Of a stretch of 64,000 bases of DNA, positions 16,647-24,714 are shown one piece after another. The translations under genes and the position numbers were made by a program. Every line of letters starts with the position of its first letter. Position 1 is the first letter of the stretch. The notes beneath the pieces were generated by a model, which was given only the letters and a program-made list of their open reading frames with translations, was not told the origin of the DNA and made no database searches. The stretch is from NCBI RefSeq assembly GCF_017168235.1, contig NZ_JABFAO010000076.1:1-64000 (forward strand), written 5' to 3'. This DNA comes from Rhodococcus sp. KRD197 (GTDB lineage Bacteria > Actinomycetota > Actinomycetes > Mycobacteriales > Mycobacteriaceae).

Positions 16647-18212
16647 ATGCGGCTGTCCGACTACCTCGACAAAGGGGTCTCACTGGGCCGAGACGCGCCC
16701 TGTCTCACCATCGGCGAGACCACCCGAAGCTACGGTCAGGTGTACGACGACACGGTGACGATCGCCAGTGCCCTGCAACATACCGGGATCGACGCGGGCG
16801 ATCGTGTTGCCGTGTTGTCAGCCAACGATCCGCTTGCGCTGACCTGCGTGTTCGGAGTCTCGCGAGCGGGCGCCGTGTGGTGCCCGATCAACCCGCGCAA
16901 CGAGGCCGACGAGAACCGTCAATTGTTCGAGCTGTTCGGTTGCCGATTCCTGTTCTTCCAGAGTGCTTTTGCCGATCTGGTTGCTCGCATCCGCGACCAG
17001 TTGCCGCAACTGGAATGGCTCGTATGCCTCGACGGGGAGGTGCCGGGCGCACTCTCGTACGATCGGTGGCTCGCCGACCACGGATCCGATTCGGTCGTCG
17101 ACCAGCGTCCGGCCGACGGGTTGTGCATCATCGCCGGCACCGGTGGCACCACGGGAAGACCGAAGGGCGTGCGCCTGACCGAGGAGAACATGCTGACCTC
17201 CACGGCTTCGGCGTTGATGAGCTACCCCTTCGGTGACCGGCCGCAGTATCTGGCACTTGCGCCGCTCACGCACTCGGCGGGAGTACTGACCTTTCCCATC
17301 CTCAGCCTCGGGGGACATGTGGTCGTTATGCCTGCACCCGACATCGGGAAGTTCCTGTCCCTCATCGAGCAGCACGGCATCACGCACGCGTTTCTTCCCC
17401 CGACGGTCATCTACGGCATTCTCGATCACCCGGATCTCGACGGAACGAATCTCTCGTCGTTGCGGTGCCTCTGGTACGGCGCTGCACCGATGTCACCGAC
17501 TCGGTTGGAAGAGGCGCTGAAGCGCATCGGTCCTGTTCTCGGACAGCTCTTCGGGCAGACCGAGGCTCCCAACATGATCGCCACGCTCGCTCCGGCCGAC
17601 CACTTCCATAGCGACGGTTCCATCGCCACCGAACGACTCAGCTCGGCAGGCAAGCCGACACCGCTCACGACGGTGGCGATCATGAACGACGAAGGTGTGC
17701 TGCTCGATCGCTGCGAACGCGGAGAGATCGTCGTCCGAGGACCCCTGGTGATGCAGGGGTACCACGATAATCTCGAAGCCACAGCCGAAGCGGGTACGCA
17801 CGGTTGGCACCACACCGGCGACATCGGGTATCTCGACGACGAAGGTTATCTGTACGTCGTCGACCGGGCGAAGGACATGATCATCACGGGCGGATTCAAC
17901 GTCTACTCGGCCGAGGTGGAGCAGGCCCTGTTGGCACATCCCTCCGTCAAGGAATGTGCTGTCGTCGGGTTGCCCGACGACAAGTGGGGCGAACGCGTCA
18001 CCGCCGCAGTTCTTCTTCGTCCCGGTCGCGAGACGTCCGGTGAGGAACTGATCGCCTTCGTGAGAAAGCGAATTGGAAGCATGAAGACACCCAAGCAGAT
18101 TCAGATATGGTCCGATCTTCCCCGTTCGAAAGTCGGGAAGGTTCTCAAGACCGAAGTGCGCAGCATCATGACTCTCTCATCATCATCCTCATCGAAGGGA
18201 AACACACCATGA
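16647..18212 (+). CDS. AMP-dependent acyl-CoA synthetase
   Basis: A 521-residue ANL-superfamily ligase. The P-loop reads IAGTGGTTGRPKGVRLT, then LFGQTEAPN, the hinge region YHHTGDIGYLDDEGYLYVVD is close to its usual position as WHHTGDIGYLDDEG, then DMIITGGFNVYSAEVE and the C-terminal catalytic Lys in RSKVGKVLKTE. It would activate a carboxylic acid as an acyl-AMP and then an acyl-CoA. ATG 16647 is chosen with GAGGA 8 nt upstream; a TTG at 16632 is possible. By neighbours, it feeds a catabolic acyl-CoA pathway. The acid is unknown. Confidence 0.86.
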   Translation: MRLSDYLDKGVSLGRDAPCLTIGETTRSYGQVYDDTVTIASALQHTGIDAGDRVAVLSANDPLALTCVFGVSRAGAVWCPINPRNEADENRQLFELFGCRFLFFQSAFADLVARIRDQLPQLEWLVCLDGEVPGALSYDRWLADHGSDSVVDQRPADGLCIIAGTGGTTGRPKGVRLTEENMLTSTASALMSYPFGDRPQYLALAPLTHSAGVLTFPILSLGGHVVVMPAPDIGKFLSLIEQHGITHAFLPPTVIYGILDHPDLDGTNLSSLRCLWYGAAPMSPTRLEEALKRIGPVLGQLFGQTEAPNMIATLAPADHFHSDGSIATERLSSAGKPTPLTTVAIMNDEGVLLDRCERGEIVVRGPLVMQGYHDNLEATAEAGTHGWHHTGDIGYLDDEGYLYVVDRAKDMIITGGFNVYSAEVEQALLAHPSVKECAVVGLPDDKWGERVTAAVLLRPGRETSGEELIAFVRKRIGSMKTPKQIQIWSDLPRSKVGKVLKTEVRSIMTLSSSSSSKGNTP

Positions 18213-18964
18213 CCGAGTTCGAGGGCAAGCGAGTATTCGTTACCGGATCCGGTGCCGGCATCGGAAAAGCCATATCCAAGATGTTCATCGAGCGTGGTGC
18301 GCGCGTCGTCGTCAGCGACATCGACGAAGGTGCGGCAGCGAAGGCCGCCGAGGAGATCGGTGCGGCCGGTATCGCCAACTGCGATGTCACCGACGAGGGC
18401 CAGGTCCAGGCCGCGGTCGCACAGGCTGTGGAGGCTCTGGGCGGGCTCGACATCGTGGTGAACAACGCTGGAATCGAGATCTCGTCGCCGTTGCTACAGC
18501 AGTCGACGGAGAGCTTCGACAAGATCTATGCCGTGAATGTGCGCGGACCGTTCCTCGTCATGAAGGCCGCGATCGGAGCGCTGGTCGAGTCGAAAGGCAA
18601 TATCGTCAACATCTCCTCCCTCGCCGGCGTCGGTGGTAGCCCGCTGCTCGGTTCCTATTGCGCTACAAAGGCTGCATTGATCCAGCTCACGCGCGTCGCG
18701 GCAATCGAGATGCGTGCGTCGGGGGTGCGGGTGAACGCCGTGTGCCCGGGCTTCGCCGACACCGCCATGGTCGATCGATTGGTCCCGGGTTTCGAAGCCG
18801 CAACACAGATGCCGTTCGGTGACCTCGTCGCCGCCAAACAGGGACGATTGGGAACACCCGAGGACATCGCGGAGGTGACCCTGTTCCTCGCGTCCGACCG
18901 GGCAACGTGGATCACGGGAAGCCACTACATTCTCGACGGAGGGCTCTCGGCGTCGCTCGTTTAG
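18209..18964 (+). CDS. Short-chain dehydrogenase/reductase
   Basis: A 251-residue classical SDR: TGSGAGIGKAI cofactor motif, NNAGIEI, catalytic Ser in NISSLAG, YCATK (YxxxK) and the C-terminal TGSHYILDGG. Its ATG overlaps the ligase stop by 4 nt. It is the third gene of the TetR-controlled operon, probably acting on a hydroxy/keto group of the same substrate, for example a 3-hydroxyacyl-CoA. It is followed by the hairpin at 18995-19035. Confidence 0.87.
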   Translation: MTEFEGKRVFVTGSGAGIGKAISKMFIERGARVVVSDIDEGAAAKAAEEIGAAGIANCDVTDEGQVQAAVAQAVEALGGLDIVVNNAGIEISSPLLQQSTESFDKIYAVNVRGPFLVMKAAIGALVESKGNIVNISSLAGVGGSPLLGSYCATKAALIQLTRVAAIEMRASGVRVNAVCPGFADTAMVDRLVPGFEAATQMPFGDLVAAKQGRLGTPEDIAEVTLFLASDRATWITGSHYILDGGLSASLV

Positions 18965-18994
18965 CTCCCTGTCGATTCCCCAGTGCCCGAATCG

Positions 18995-19035
18995 CCAGTG
19001 TCCAATGGCCCCTGTAACCGGCCGTTGGGCACTGG
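18995..19035 (+). terminator. Hairpin, copy 1 of a duplicated intergenic palindrome
   Basis: Arms CCAGTGTCCAATGGCC (18995-19010) and GGCCGTTGGGCACTGG (19020-19035) pair over all 16 positions with two G.U wobbles in plus-strand RNA. The loop is 9 nt. An almost identical hairpin sits at 19726-19767. There is no T-tract. It lies 31 nt after the SDR stop, so termination or 3'-end protection is the likely role. Confidence 0.6.
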
Positions 19036-19101
19036 TGCGTACCCCACCGGCGTGCGGAGGGCGTCGTATGACGAAAGAACAGCTTTGGGTAGCGTCGTAC
19101 C

Positions 19102-19695
19102 GTGAAAACGAATCGCATGACCTCGTCCGGTGTTGCCGCAGCCGGAGCGGCTCTGATGGTGCTCGGTTTGGCCGGTTGCAGTTCTGATTCTGGGGCGACT
19201 GCGACCCCGACGAGTACCGAAGCAGCCGCCCTCGACACCTGCCCGACCGCCGCTCCAGAGAGCTCCGCAGATCCGGAGTGGACTCTCGAGGGACAAACCG
19301 GGAGTGTCGAGGTCACCGGCTCGACGGCTTCGTCGGCGCCCGTGATCGACGTCGAAACCGCGTTCAGCATCGACGAGACTCAGGTGTCGACGCTGCAAGC
19401 AGGGGATGGACCAGTCGTTTCGGACGATGCTGAGGTGTCTGTCTGCTACGTGGGTGTGAACGGGCGCGATGGGTCGGTGTTCGACAGCAGCTACGAGCGA
19501 GGAGCGCCGGCCGAATTCCCTCTCGGCGGAGTGGTTCCAGGGTTTCAGAAAGCTATCGCGGGTCAAACGGTTGGATCGACCGTTGCCGTGGCGATGAGTT
19601 CCGCGGACGGGTACCCCGACGGTCAACCGCGTGCAGGCATTGCTGCGGGTGACAGCCTTGTATTCGCTATTTCGATCCTCGCCGTGACCGGGTGA
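19102..19695 (+). CDS. FKBP-type peptidyl-prolyl isomerase lipoprotein
   Basis: A 197-residue secreted lipoprotein. The signal peptide ends in the lipobox VLGLAGC (Cys about residue 26). A Ser/Thr/Ala-rich linker follows. The C-terminal FKBP domain (about residues 95-197) contains VCYVGVNGRDGSVFDSSYER, PAEFPLGGVVPGFQKAIAGQ and VGSTVAVAM. It should isomerise X-Pro bonds at the outer face of the membrane. Several hydrophobic catalytic positions look less conserved than in human FKBP12, so chaperone activity without strong isomerase activity is possible. The start is GTG 19102. Two near-identical hairpins bracket the gene. Confidence 0.82.
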   Translation: MKTNRMTSSGVAAAGAALMVLGLAGCSSDSGATATPTSTEAAALDTCPTAAPESSADPEWTLEGQTGSVEVTGSTASSAPVIDVETAFSIDETQVSTLQAGDGPVVSDDAEVSVCYVGVNGRDGSVFDSSYERGAPAEFPLGGVVPGFQKAIAGQTVGSTVAVAMSSADGYPDGQPRAGIAAGDSLVFAISILAVTG

Positions 19696-19725
19696 TCCGG
19701 GTGTCAACGCTCCTTCTTTGACTCA

Positions 19726-19767
19726 CCAGTGTCCAATGGCCCCCGGCAACTGGCCGTTGGGCACTGG
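19726..19767 (+). terminator. Hairpin, copy 2 of the duplicated palindrome
   Basis: Both arms are identical to those at 18995-19035 (19726-19741 and 19752-19767), with a different 10-nt loop. It follows the FKBP lipoprotein stop by 30 nt and precedes the P-type ATPase start by 34 nt. Arm identity with a changed loop suggests a dispersed or recombined element or a maintained RNA stem. Confidence 0.6.
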
Positions 19768-19801
19768 TGATCCCGGTCGCCCATATGGAACCGTCGACAC
19801 A

Positions 19802-22561
19802 ATGGCAGCTACCTCCACCACCCCGTACCACGGACTATCGAGCCATGAGGTTGCTCAGATGCTCGAGACGGATTCGCTGCGCGGGCTCACCACCGAACAG
19901 GCACATCGGTTGTCGGCGCGGTTCGGGCCCAACGTGCTTCCGGAAGCCACCGGCGCGAGTCTGCTTGTGCGGATCCTGCGTCAGTTCCACCATCCGCTCA
20001 TCTACGTCTTGTTGATCGCTGGAGTCATCACCGCGTTGCTGCGGGAGTACGTGGACTCGGTTGTGATTTTCGCCGTCGTAGTCGTCAACGCCATCGTTGG
20101 CTTTGTCCAAGAGTCCAAAGCCGAGTCGGCGCTGCAAGGACTCCGTGCAATGGTCCGCACCGACGCCAGAGTCGTTCGCGAAGGTCGTGAACTGGTCGTC
20201 GAGTCCGAAGTGCTTGTGCCCGGAGACTTGATTCTCATCGAGGCCGGTGACAAGGTGCCGGCGGACATCCGGCTACTTCGGCACTACGAATTGCGCGTCG
20301 ACGAATCAGCGCTGACCGGCGAATCTTTGTCGATCGGGAAGAACGAAGCTGTTCTTACCGACGCGACGCCCGTCGCGGATCGATCCAACATGCTGTACTC
20401 GGGCACCTTGGTCACCGCAGGATCCGGCGCAGGGATCGTGGTGGCAACGGGAGCAGACACCGAGATGGGGGAAATTCACCGGCTCGTCGGTGACGCAACG
20501 CTGTTGGCGACCCCCCTGACGATCAAACTGGCCCGGTTCAGCAAGTTGCTCACCGTGGGGATCTTGGGTTTGGCTGCGTTTACGTTCGCCCTCGGCTTGC
20601 TGCGCCAGCAAGACGCCGTGGAGACCTTCACCGCATCCATCGCCCTCGCGGTCGCAGCAATCCCCGAGGGTCTTCCCGCCGCCGTCACGATCATGCTCGC
20701 CATCGGTGTATCGAGAATGGCCAAGCGGCGAGCCGTCGTCCGACGCTTGCCCGCGGTGGAGACGCTCGGCAGCACGACGGCAATCTGCGCCGACAAAACT
20801 GGCACGCTCACTCGGAATCAGATGACCGTGCGAGCAGTTTGGACGCCCAGTGAGGCCGTGCAGGTGACGGGGTCGGGTTATAGCCCAGACGGTGAGTTGC
20901 TGTCGGGAGGCGGAACGCCCGTGTCGATCGATGCGAACCTCGCACTGCGCTGGTCACTGTTGACAGGAGCGGGATGCAACGACGCCGTATTGACCCACGA
21001 AGACCACCAGTGGGGGATCGTCGGTGATCCCACCGAAGCCGCGATGCTCGTCGTCTCAGCCAAGGCCGGCCTGACAGCCGAGCACGTCGGCGAAAGCCTC
21101 CCGCGGGAGGACACAATTCTGTTCAATTCGGAGCGTCAGTACATGGCTACCTTGCACGCAACGGGGAGCGGCGACCATGTGGTGCTCGTCAAGGGTGCGG
21201 TGGAACGGATGCTTGAACTGTGCCACGACCAAATGTATGCCGACGGTTCCCGACGGCCGATCGATCGATCGGGGGTGTTGCTTGCCGCCGAACAGCTGGC
21301 GCTACAGGGGCTCAGGGTGCTCGCGACCGGCGTCCGTGAGTCGACCGACGCCACCGACTTCACCGAGCGAGCGCTTCTTGGCACCGTGACACTGACCGGC
21401 CTGCAGGCCATGCTCGACCCACCCCGCACGGCAGCCACCTCGGCGGTGACCGTGTGCCACACCGCAGGCATAGCGGTCAAGATGATTACCGGTGACCATG
21501 CCGGGACCGCCAGCGCAATCGCTCGGGCGGTCGGAGTGCTCGAAGCCGACGAGGATACTGCGGGAAGCGTTCTGACCGGTGCGGAGCTGACCGAGATTGC
21601 ACCCGAGGACCTTCCGGACGCTATCGAGCGAGCCTGTGTGTTCGCGAGGGTGACACCGGCGCAGAAACTGCAACTGGTCGAGGCCATGCAGGAAAAGGGA
21701 CACATCGTTGCCATGACCGGAGACGGTGTCAACGATGCGCCCGCGCTGCGGCGAGCGAATATCGGTGTGGCAATGGGGGGAAGTGGCACAGAAGTCGCGA
21801 AGGACGCGGCCGACATGGTGTTGATCGACGACGATTTCGCCACCATCGAAGCTGCTGTCGAGGAAGGTCGCGGCGTTTTCGACAATCTCACGAAATTCAT
21901 CACGTGGACGTTGCCCACGAATGTCGGACAGGCCTTGGTGGTCTTGACGGCGATCGCCTTGGGCACTGCGCTGCCGATCTTGCCCACCCAGATTCTGTGG
22001 ATCAACATGACAACCGCCGTGTTTCTCGGACTCACGCTGGCGTTCGAGCCCAAAGAGGCAGACGTCATGACCCGACCGCCGCGCGACCCGAACGAGTCGC
22101 TGTTGACCGGCGCGTTGGTCGGCCGGACTCTGTTGGTATCGGCACTGCTCGTCGCTGGCGCATGGTGGCTGTTCGAGTGGGAGCTGGCAAACGGCGCGTC
22201 ACTGCCTGAGGCGCGCACCGCAGCGCTGAACGTCTTTGCCGTGGTCCAAGCGTTCTACTTGTTCTCGTGTCGCTCGCTGGTCCACTCTGCCTGGCGCATC
22301 GGCCTGTTCACCAACCGCTGGCTCATAGTGGGTGTGGCGACGCAGGCAGTTGCACAGCTCGCAATCACCTATCTCCCTTTCATGAACACGATATTCCAGA
22401 CAGCTCCGTTGGACGCCGGGGCTTGGCTGAGGATCTTTGCGATCGCGGTCGTGGTCAGCCTGGCGGTTGGCGTAGACAAGTCGCTCGGGGCGCGCAGAAG
22501 CTCGACCAAGGCAAGCGCGCATCGCACACATCTTTACGGCACTTCGGCAGCGATGAAGTAG
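19802..22561 (+). CDS. P-type cation-transporting ATPase (type II)
   Basis: A 919-residue membrane pump with an N-terminal cation-ATPase domain (HEVAQMLETDSLRGLTTEQA), actuator loop with DESALTGESL, PEGLPAAV in M4, phosphorylation motif CADKTGTLT (D331), nucleotide-binding domain, and TGDGVNDAPALRRANIGVAM. M5-M6 and the C-terminal cation_ATPase_C domain follow. The layout fits the Ca2+ or Na+/K+-like group II rather than heavy-metal P1B pumps, which carry CPC. The ion cannot be named from these motifs. ATG 19802 is chosen as the first start that begins at the family N-terminus. Confidence 0.88.
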   Translation: MAATSTTPYHGLSSHEVAQMLETDSLRGLTTEQAHRLSARFGPNVLPEATGASLLVRILRQFHHPLIYVLLIAGVITALLREYVDSVVIFAVVVVNAIVGFVQESKAESALQGLRAMVRTDARVVREGRELVVESEVLVPGDLILIEAGDKVPADIRLLRHYELRVDESALTGESLSIGKNEAVLTDATPVADRSNMLYSGTLVTAGSGAGIVVATGADTEMGEIHRLVGDATLLATPLTIKLARFSKLLTVGILGLAAFTFALGLLRQQDAVETFTASIALAVAAIPEGLPAAVTIMLAIGVSRMAKRRAVVRRLPAVETLGSTTAICADKTGTLTRNQMTVRAVWTPSEAVQVTGSGYSPDGELLSGGGTPVSIDANLALRWSLLTGAGCNDAVLTHEDHQWGIVGDPTEAAMLVVSAKAGLTAEHVGESLPREDTILFNSERQYMATLHATGSGDHVVLVKGAVERMLELCHDQMYADGSRRPIDRSGVLLAAEQLALQGLRVLATGVRESTDATDFTERALLGTVTLTGLQAMLDPPRTAATSAVTVCHTAGIAVKMITGDHAGTASAIARAVGVLEADEDTAGSVLTGAELTEIAPEDLPDAIERACVFARVTPAQKLQLVEAMQEKGHIVAMTGDGVNDAPALRRANIGVAMGGSGTEVAKDAADMVLIDDDFATIEAAVEEGRGVFDNLTKFITWTLPTNVGQALVVLTAIALGTALPILPTQILWINMTTAVFLGLTLAFEPKEADVMTRPPRDPNESLLTGALVGRTLLVSALLVAGAWWLFEWELANGASLPEARTAALNVFAVVQAFYLFSCRSLVHSAWRIGLFTNRWLIVGVATQAVAQLAITYLPFMNTIFQTAPLDAGAWLRIFAIAVVVSLAVGVDKSLGARRSSTKASAHRTHLYGTSAAMK

Positions 22562-22701
22562 CGAGCCGAACGCGGTGTCGCAAGCTACCGGGTTGGCGAT
22601 TCATTCGATTGAATGATTGTTTTCCGACGTCCCGTGCAGCCGGTGTGAGGTGGATACGCTCAGCAGTTGAGGTCCGTTTTGTCCGACAGGAGCGTGTACA
22701 C

Positions 22702-24693
22702 GTGAGTTCACCGATTCTGACCAAGGGGCAGAACATTGCCCTACCGGACGATGCGACCGAGTTGGACGTGATCGTGTCATGGGTCGATCCAGAGCGTGAT
22801 CTGGATGCGTCGGCGCTGTTGGTGGATTCGAGCGGCCATGTCCGATCGGACGCAGACTTCGTTTTCTACAACCAACCCGAGTGCTCGGATGCGGCCGTGC
22901 GGTATCTCGGCAGCAGCAGCACTGACGAGGGTAAGCAGGAGCGGGTGTCGATCCACTTGACCTCTCTGCATTCGGATGTCGAAAAGGTTGTCATCGCAGG
23001 CAGTTCGGACGCCCACACGCTGGACGGATTCGGTAAGTTGGCCCTGCAGGTTCGAGACCAATCAGGTTCGGTGCTGGGCGAATTCGTCACTGCTGATGCA
23101 ACTTCCGAGCGTGCGCTCGTCTTCGGTGAGGTGTACAGACGAAATGGTGCGTGGAAGCTGCGCGCGGTCGGTCAAGGATGGGAATCAGGTCTGGCCGGGC
23201 TCGCTCAGGATTTCGGTGTCGACGTCGACAACAGTGACTCCGCGGCATCGGTGGACGACGTCGCCGTGGCCGAGGTAGCGGTCTCGCCTGCTCAGGCCGC
23301 CACCTCAACCAGTGAAGTCCTCGATGTATCGATCGTCGACGTCGAAACACCTAAACGTGGCGTTCGCACCAAGAAACCAATTGCCAAGAAGGTCGCGCTG
23401 CCACAGTTCACCCTCGCAGGAGGGGAGGGGTGGCAGACCGCTCGCCTGTTCTCGGTCTCCGGCGTCGGGTCCGGTGAGGAACAGGAGAAGAGGGCCACCT
23501 CGGCGCTGATCGCCACGATGCAGGCAGTACGTCCGTTCGCCCGAGCGATCTGCTCCCGCGCCGGAGCGCCCGCCGGCCCATTCGAGGGCTACCTCGAAGT
23601 GCCGTTCGTCAAGGGCGAGGGGAAGGTGATCCCCGACGGAGTGTTCCGTGTCTCGCGAGCAGGCCACGTATGGACTGCGCTGCTGGAGGTCAAGACCGGC
23701 ACAGGCAAGCTGCACAGAGATCAGCTGGAGAACTACCTCGATGTTGCGCGACGCCACAAGTACGAGGTCGTGTTGAGCCTGTCCAACGACATCCCGGCGT
23801 CGGCAGGTGAGCTTCCGGTTCAGGTGAACAAGACCAAGCTCAACAAGGTATCGCTTCGGCATATTTCGTGGTCCGAGGTGATACACGAAGCGCGAATGTT
23901 GTTGTCGCATGGCGATCTCGCAGATTCGCTGCAAGCATGGATCCTAAGTGAGTTCGTCCGGTATCTGACGCACCCGAAGTCTGGCGCGACGGAGTTCGTG
24001 GACATGGGTCGTCACTGGGTTGCAGTGCGCGATTCGGTCACCGCAGGCACCCTACGGGCGAGCGATGTCAAGGCGATGTCGGTGGCAAATACGTGGGCTT
24101 CACTGTCGAGGCATCTGGCGTTGAGGATGACCGCGGACCTCGGTGTGACGGTCAAACATCATCTGCCGAGGAAACTCAGCGGTGACCCGCAAGCGCGGAA
24201 CGAGTACATCGTCGAACAGCTCGCGGCGTCCGGCGCTCTGTCCGCGACCATGCGGATTCCGGATGCCGCCGGTGATCTCACGGTCGAGGCAGATCTGCGC
24301 ACCAACAAGATCAAGTGCAGCACCACCATCGATGCACCGACGGACGGTACAGCGCTCAGACGTGCCTCGTGGTTGCTCAAGCAGCTCAAGACCGCTCCGG
24401 CAGATATTCTCGTCGAGGCTGTGTTCGCCGATGCGAGCGAAGTCTCGTGCGAGAACTTGGCCACGGTTCGGGCGGATACGAAGTCGTTGACCGTCGGGCG
24501 TGTCAGCGAACTGGAGCGGTTCACACTCACATCACCGACCAAGATGGGTAGTAAGCGTTCGGGATCAGCGGCCGGGTTCATCGGCAGCGTCACGGATGGA
24601 GTCGATGCCTTCTACCGTGATGTGGTGCAACCTCTCAAGCCTTGGGTGCCGTCAGCGCCGGAGGCGGCTTCGGCGGAGGCCGCCGATGTGTGA
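22702..24693 (+). CDS. TerD-domain protein fused to a PD-(D/E)XK nuclease-like domain
   Basis: A 663-residue protein. Residues 1 to about 185 are a TerD-like domain (ILTKGQNIALPDDATELDVI, SDADFVFYNQPE, AGWELRAVGQGW-like end). A Val/Ala-rich linker follows. At about residues 255-400 a nuclease-like core is visible: IPDGVFRVS (D312), ALLEVKTGTG (E329, K331) and DQLENYLDVARRH (Q341), matching the D...ExK...Q order of PD-(D/E)XK folds. The C-terminal 260 residues are not recognised. TerD domains bind Ca2+ and belong to Ter stress systems. GTG 22702 has AGGAG 9 nt upstream. The nuclease assignment is inference from motif order. Confidence 0.7.
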   Translation: MSSPILTKGQNIALPDDATELDVIVSWVDPERDLDASALLVDSSGHVRSDADFVFYNQPECSDAAVRYLGSSSTDEGKQERVSIHLTSLHSDVEKVVIAGSSDAHTLDGFGKLALQVRDQSGSVLGEFVTADATSERALVFGEVYRRNGAWKLRAVGQGWESGLAGLAQDFGVDVDNSDSAASVDDVAVAEVAVSPAQAATSTSEVLDVSIVDVETPKRGVRTKKPIAKKVALPQFTLAGGEGWQTARLFSVSGVGSGEEQEKRATSALIATMQAVRPFARAICSRAGAPAGPFEGYLEVPFVKGEGKVIPDGVFRVSRAGHVWTALLEVKTGTGKLHRDQLENYLDVARRHKYEVVLSLSNDIPASAGELPVQVNKTKLNKVSLRHISWSEVIHEARMLLSHGDLADSLQAWILSEFVRYLTHPKSGATEFVDMGRHWVAVRDSVTAGTLRASDVKAMSVANTWASLSRHLALRMTADLGVTVKHHLPRKLSGDPQARNEYIVEQLAASGALSATMRIPDAAGDLTVEADLRTNKIKCSTTIDAPTDGTALRRASWLLKQLKTAPADILVEAVFADASEVSCENLATVRADTKSLTVGRVSELERFTLTSPTKMGSKRSGSAAGFIGSVTDGVDAFYRDVVQPLKPWVPSAPEAASAEAADV

Positions 24694-24714
24694 AGCACTC
24701 GGCCAGTACCTCGA

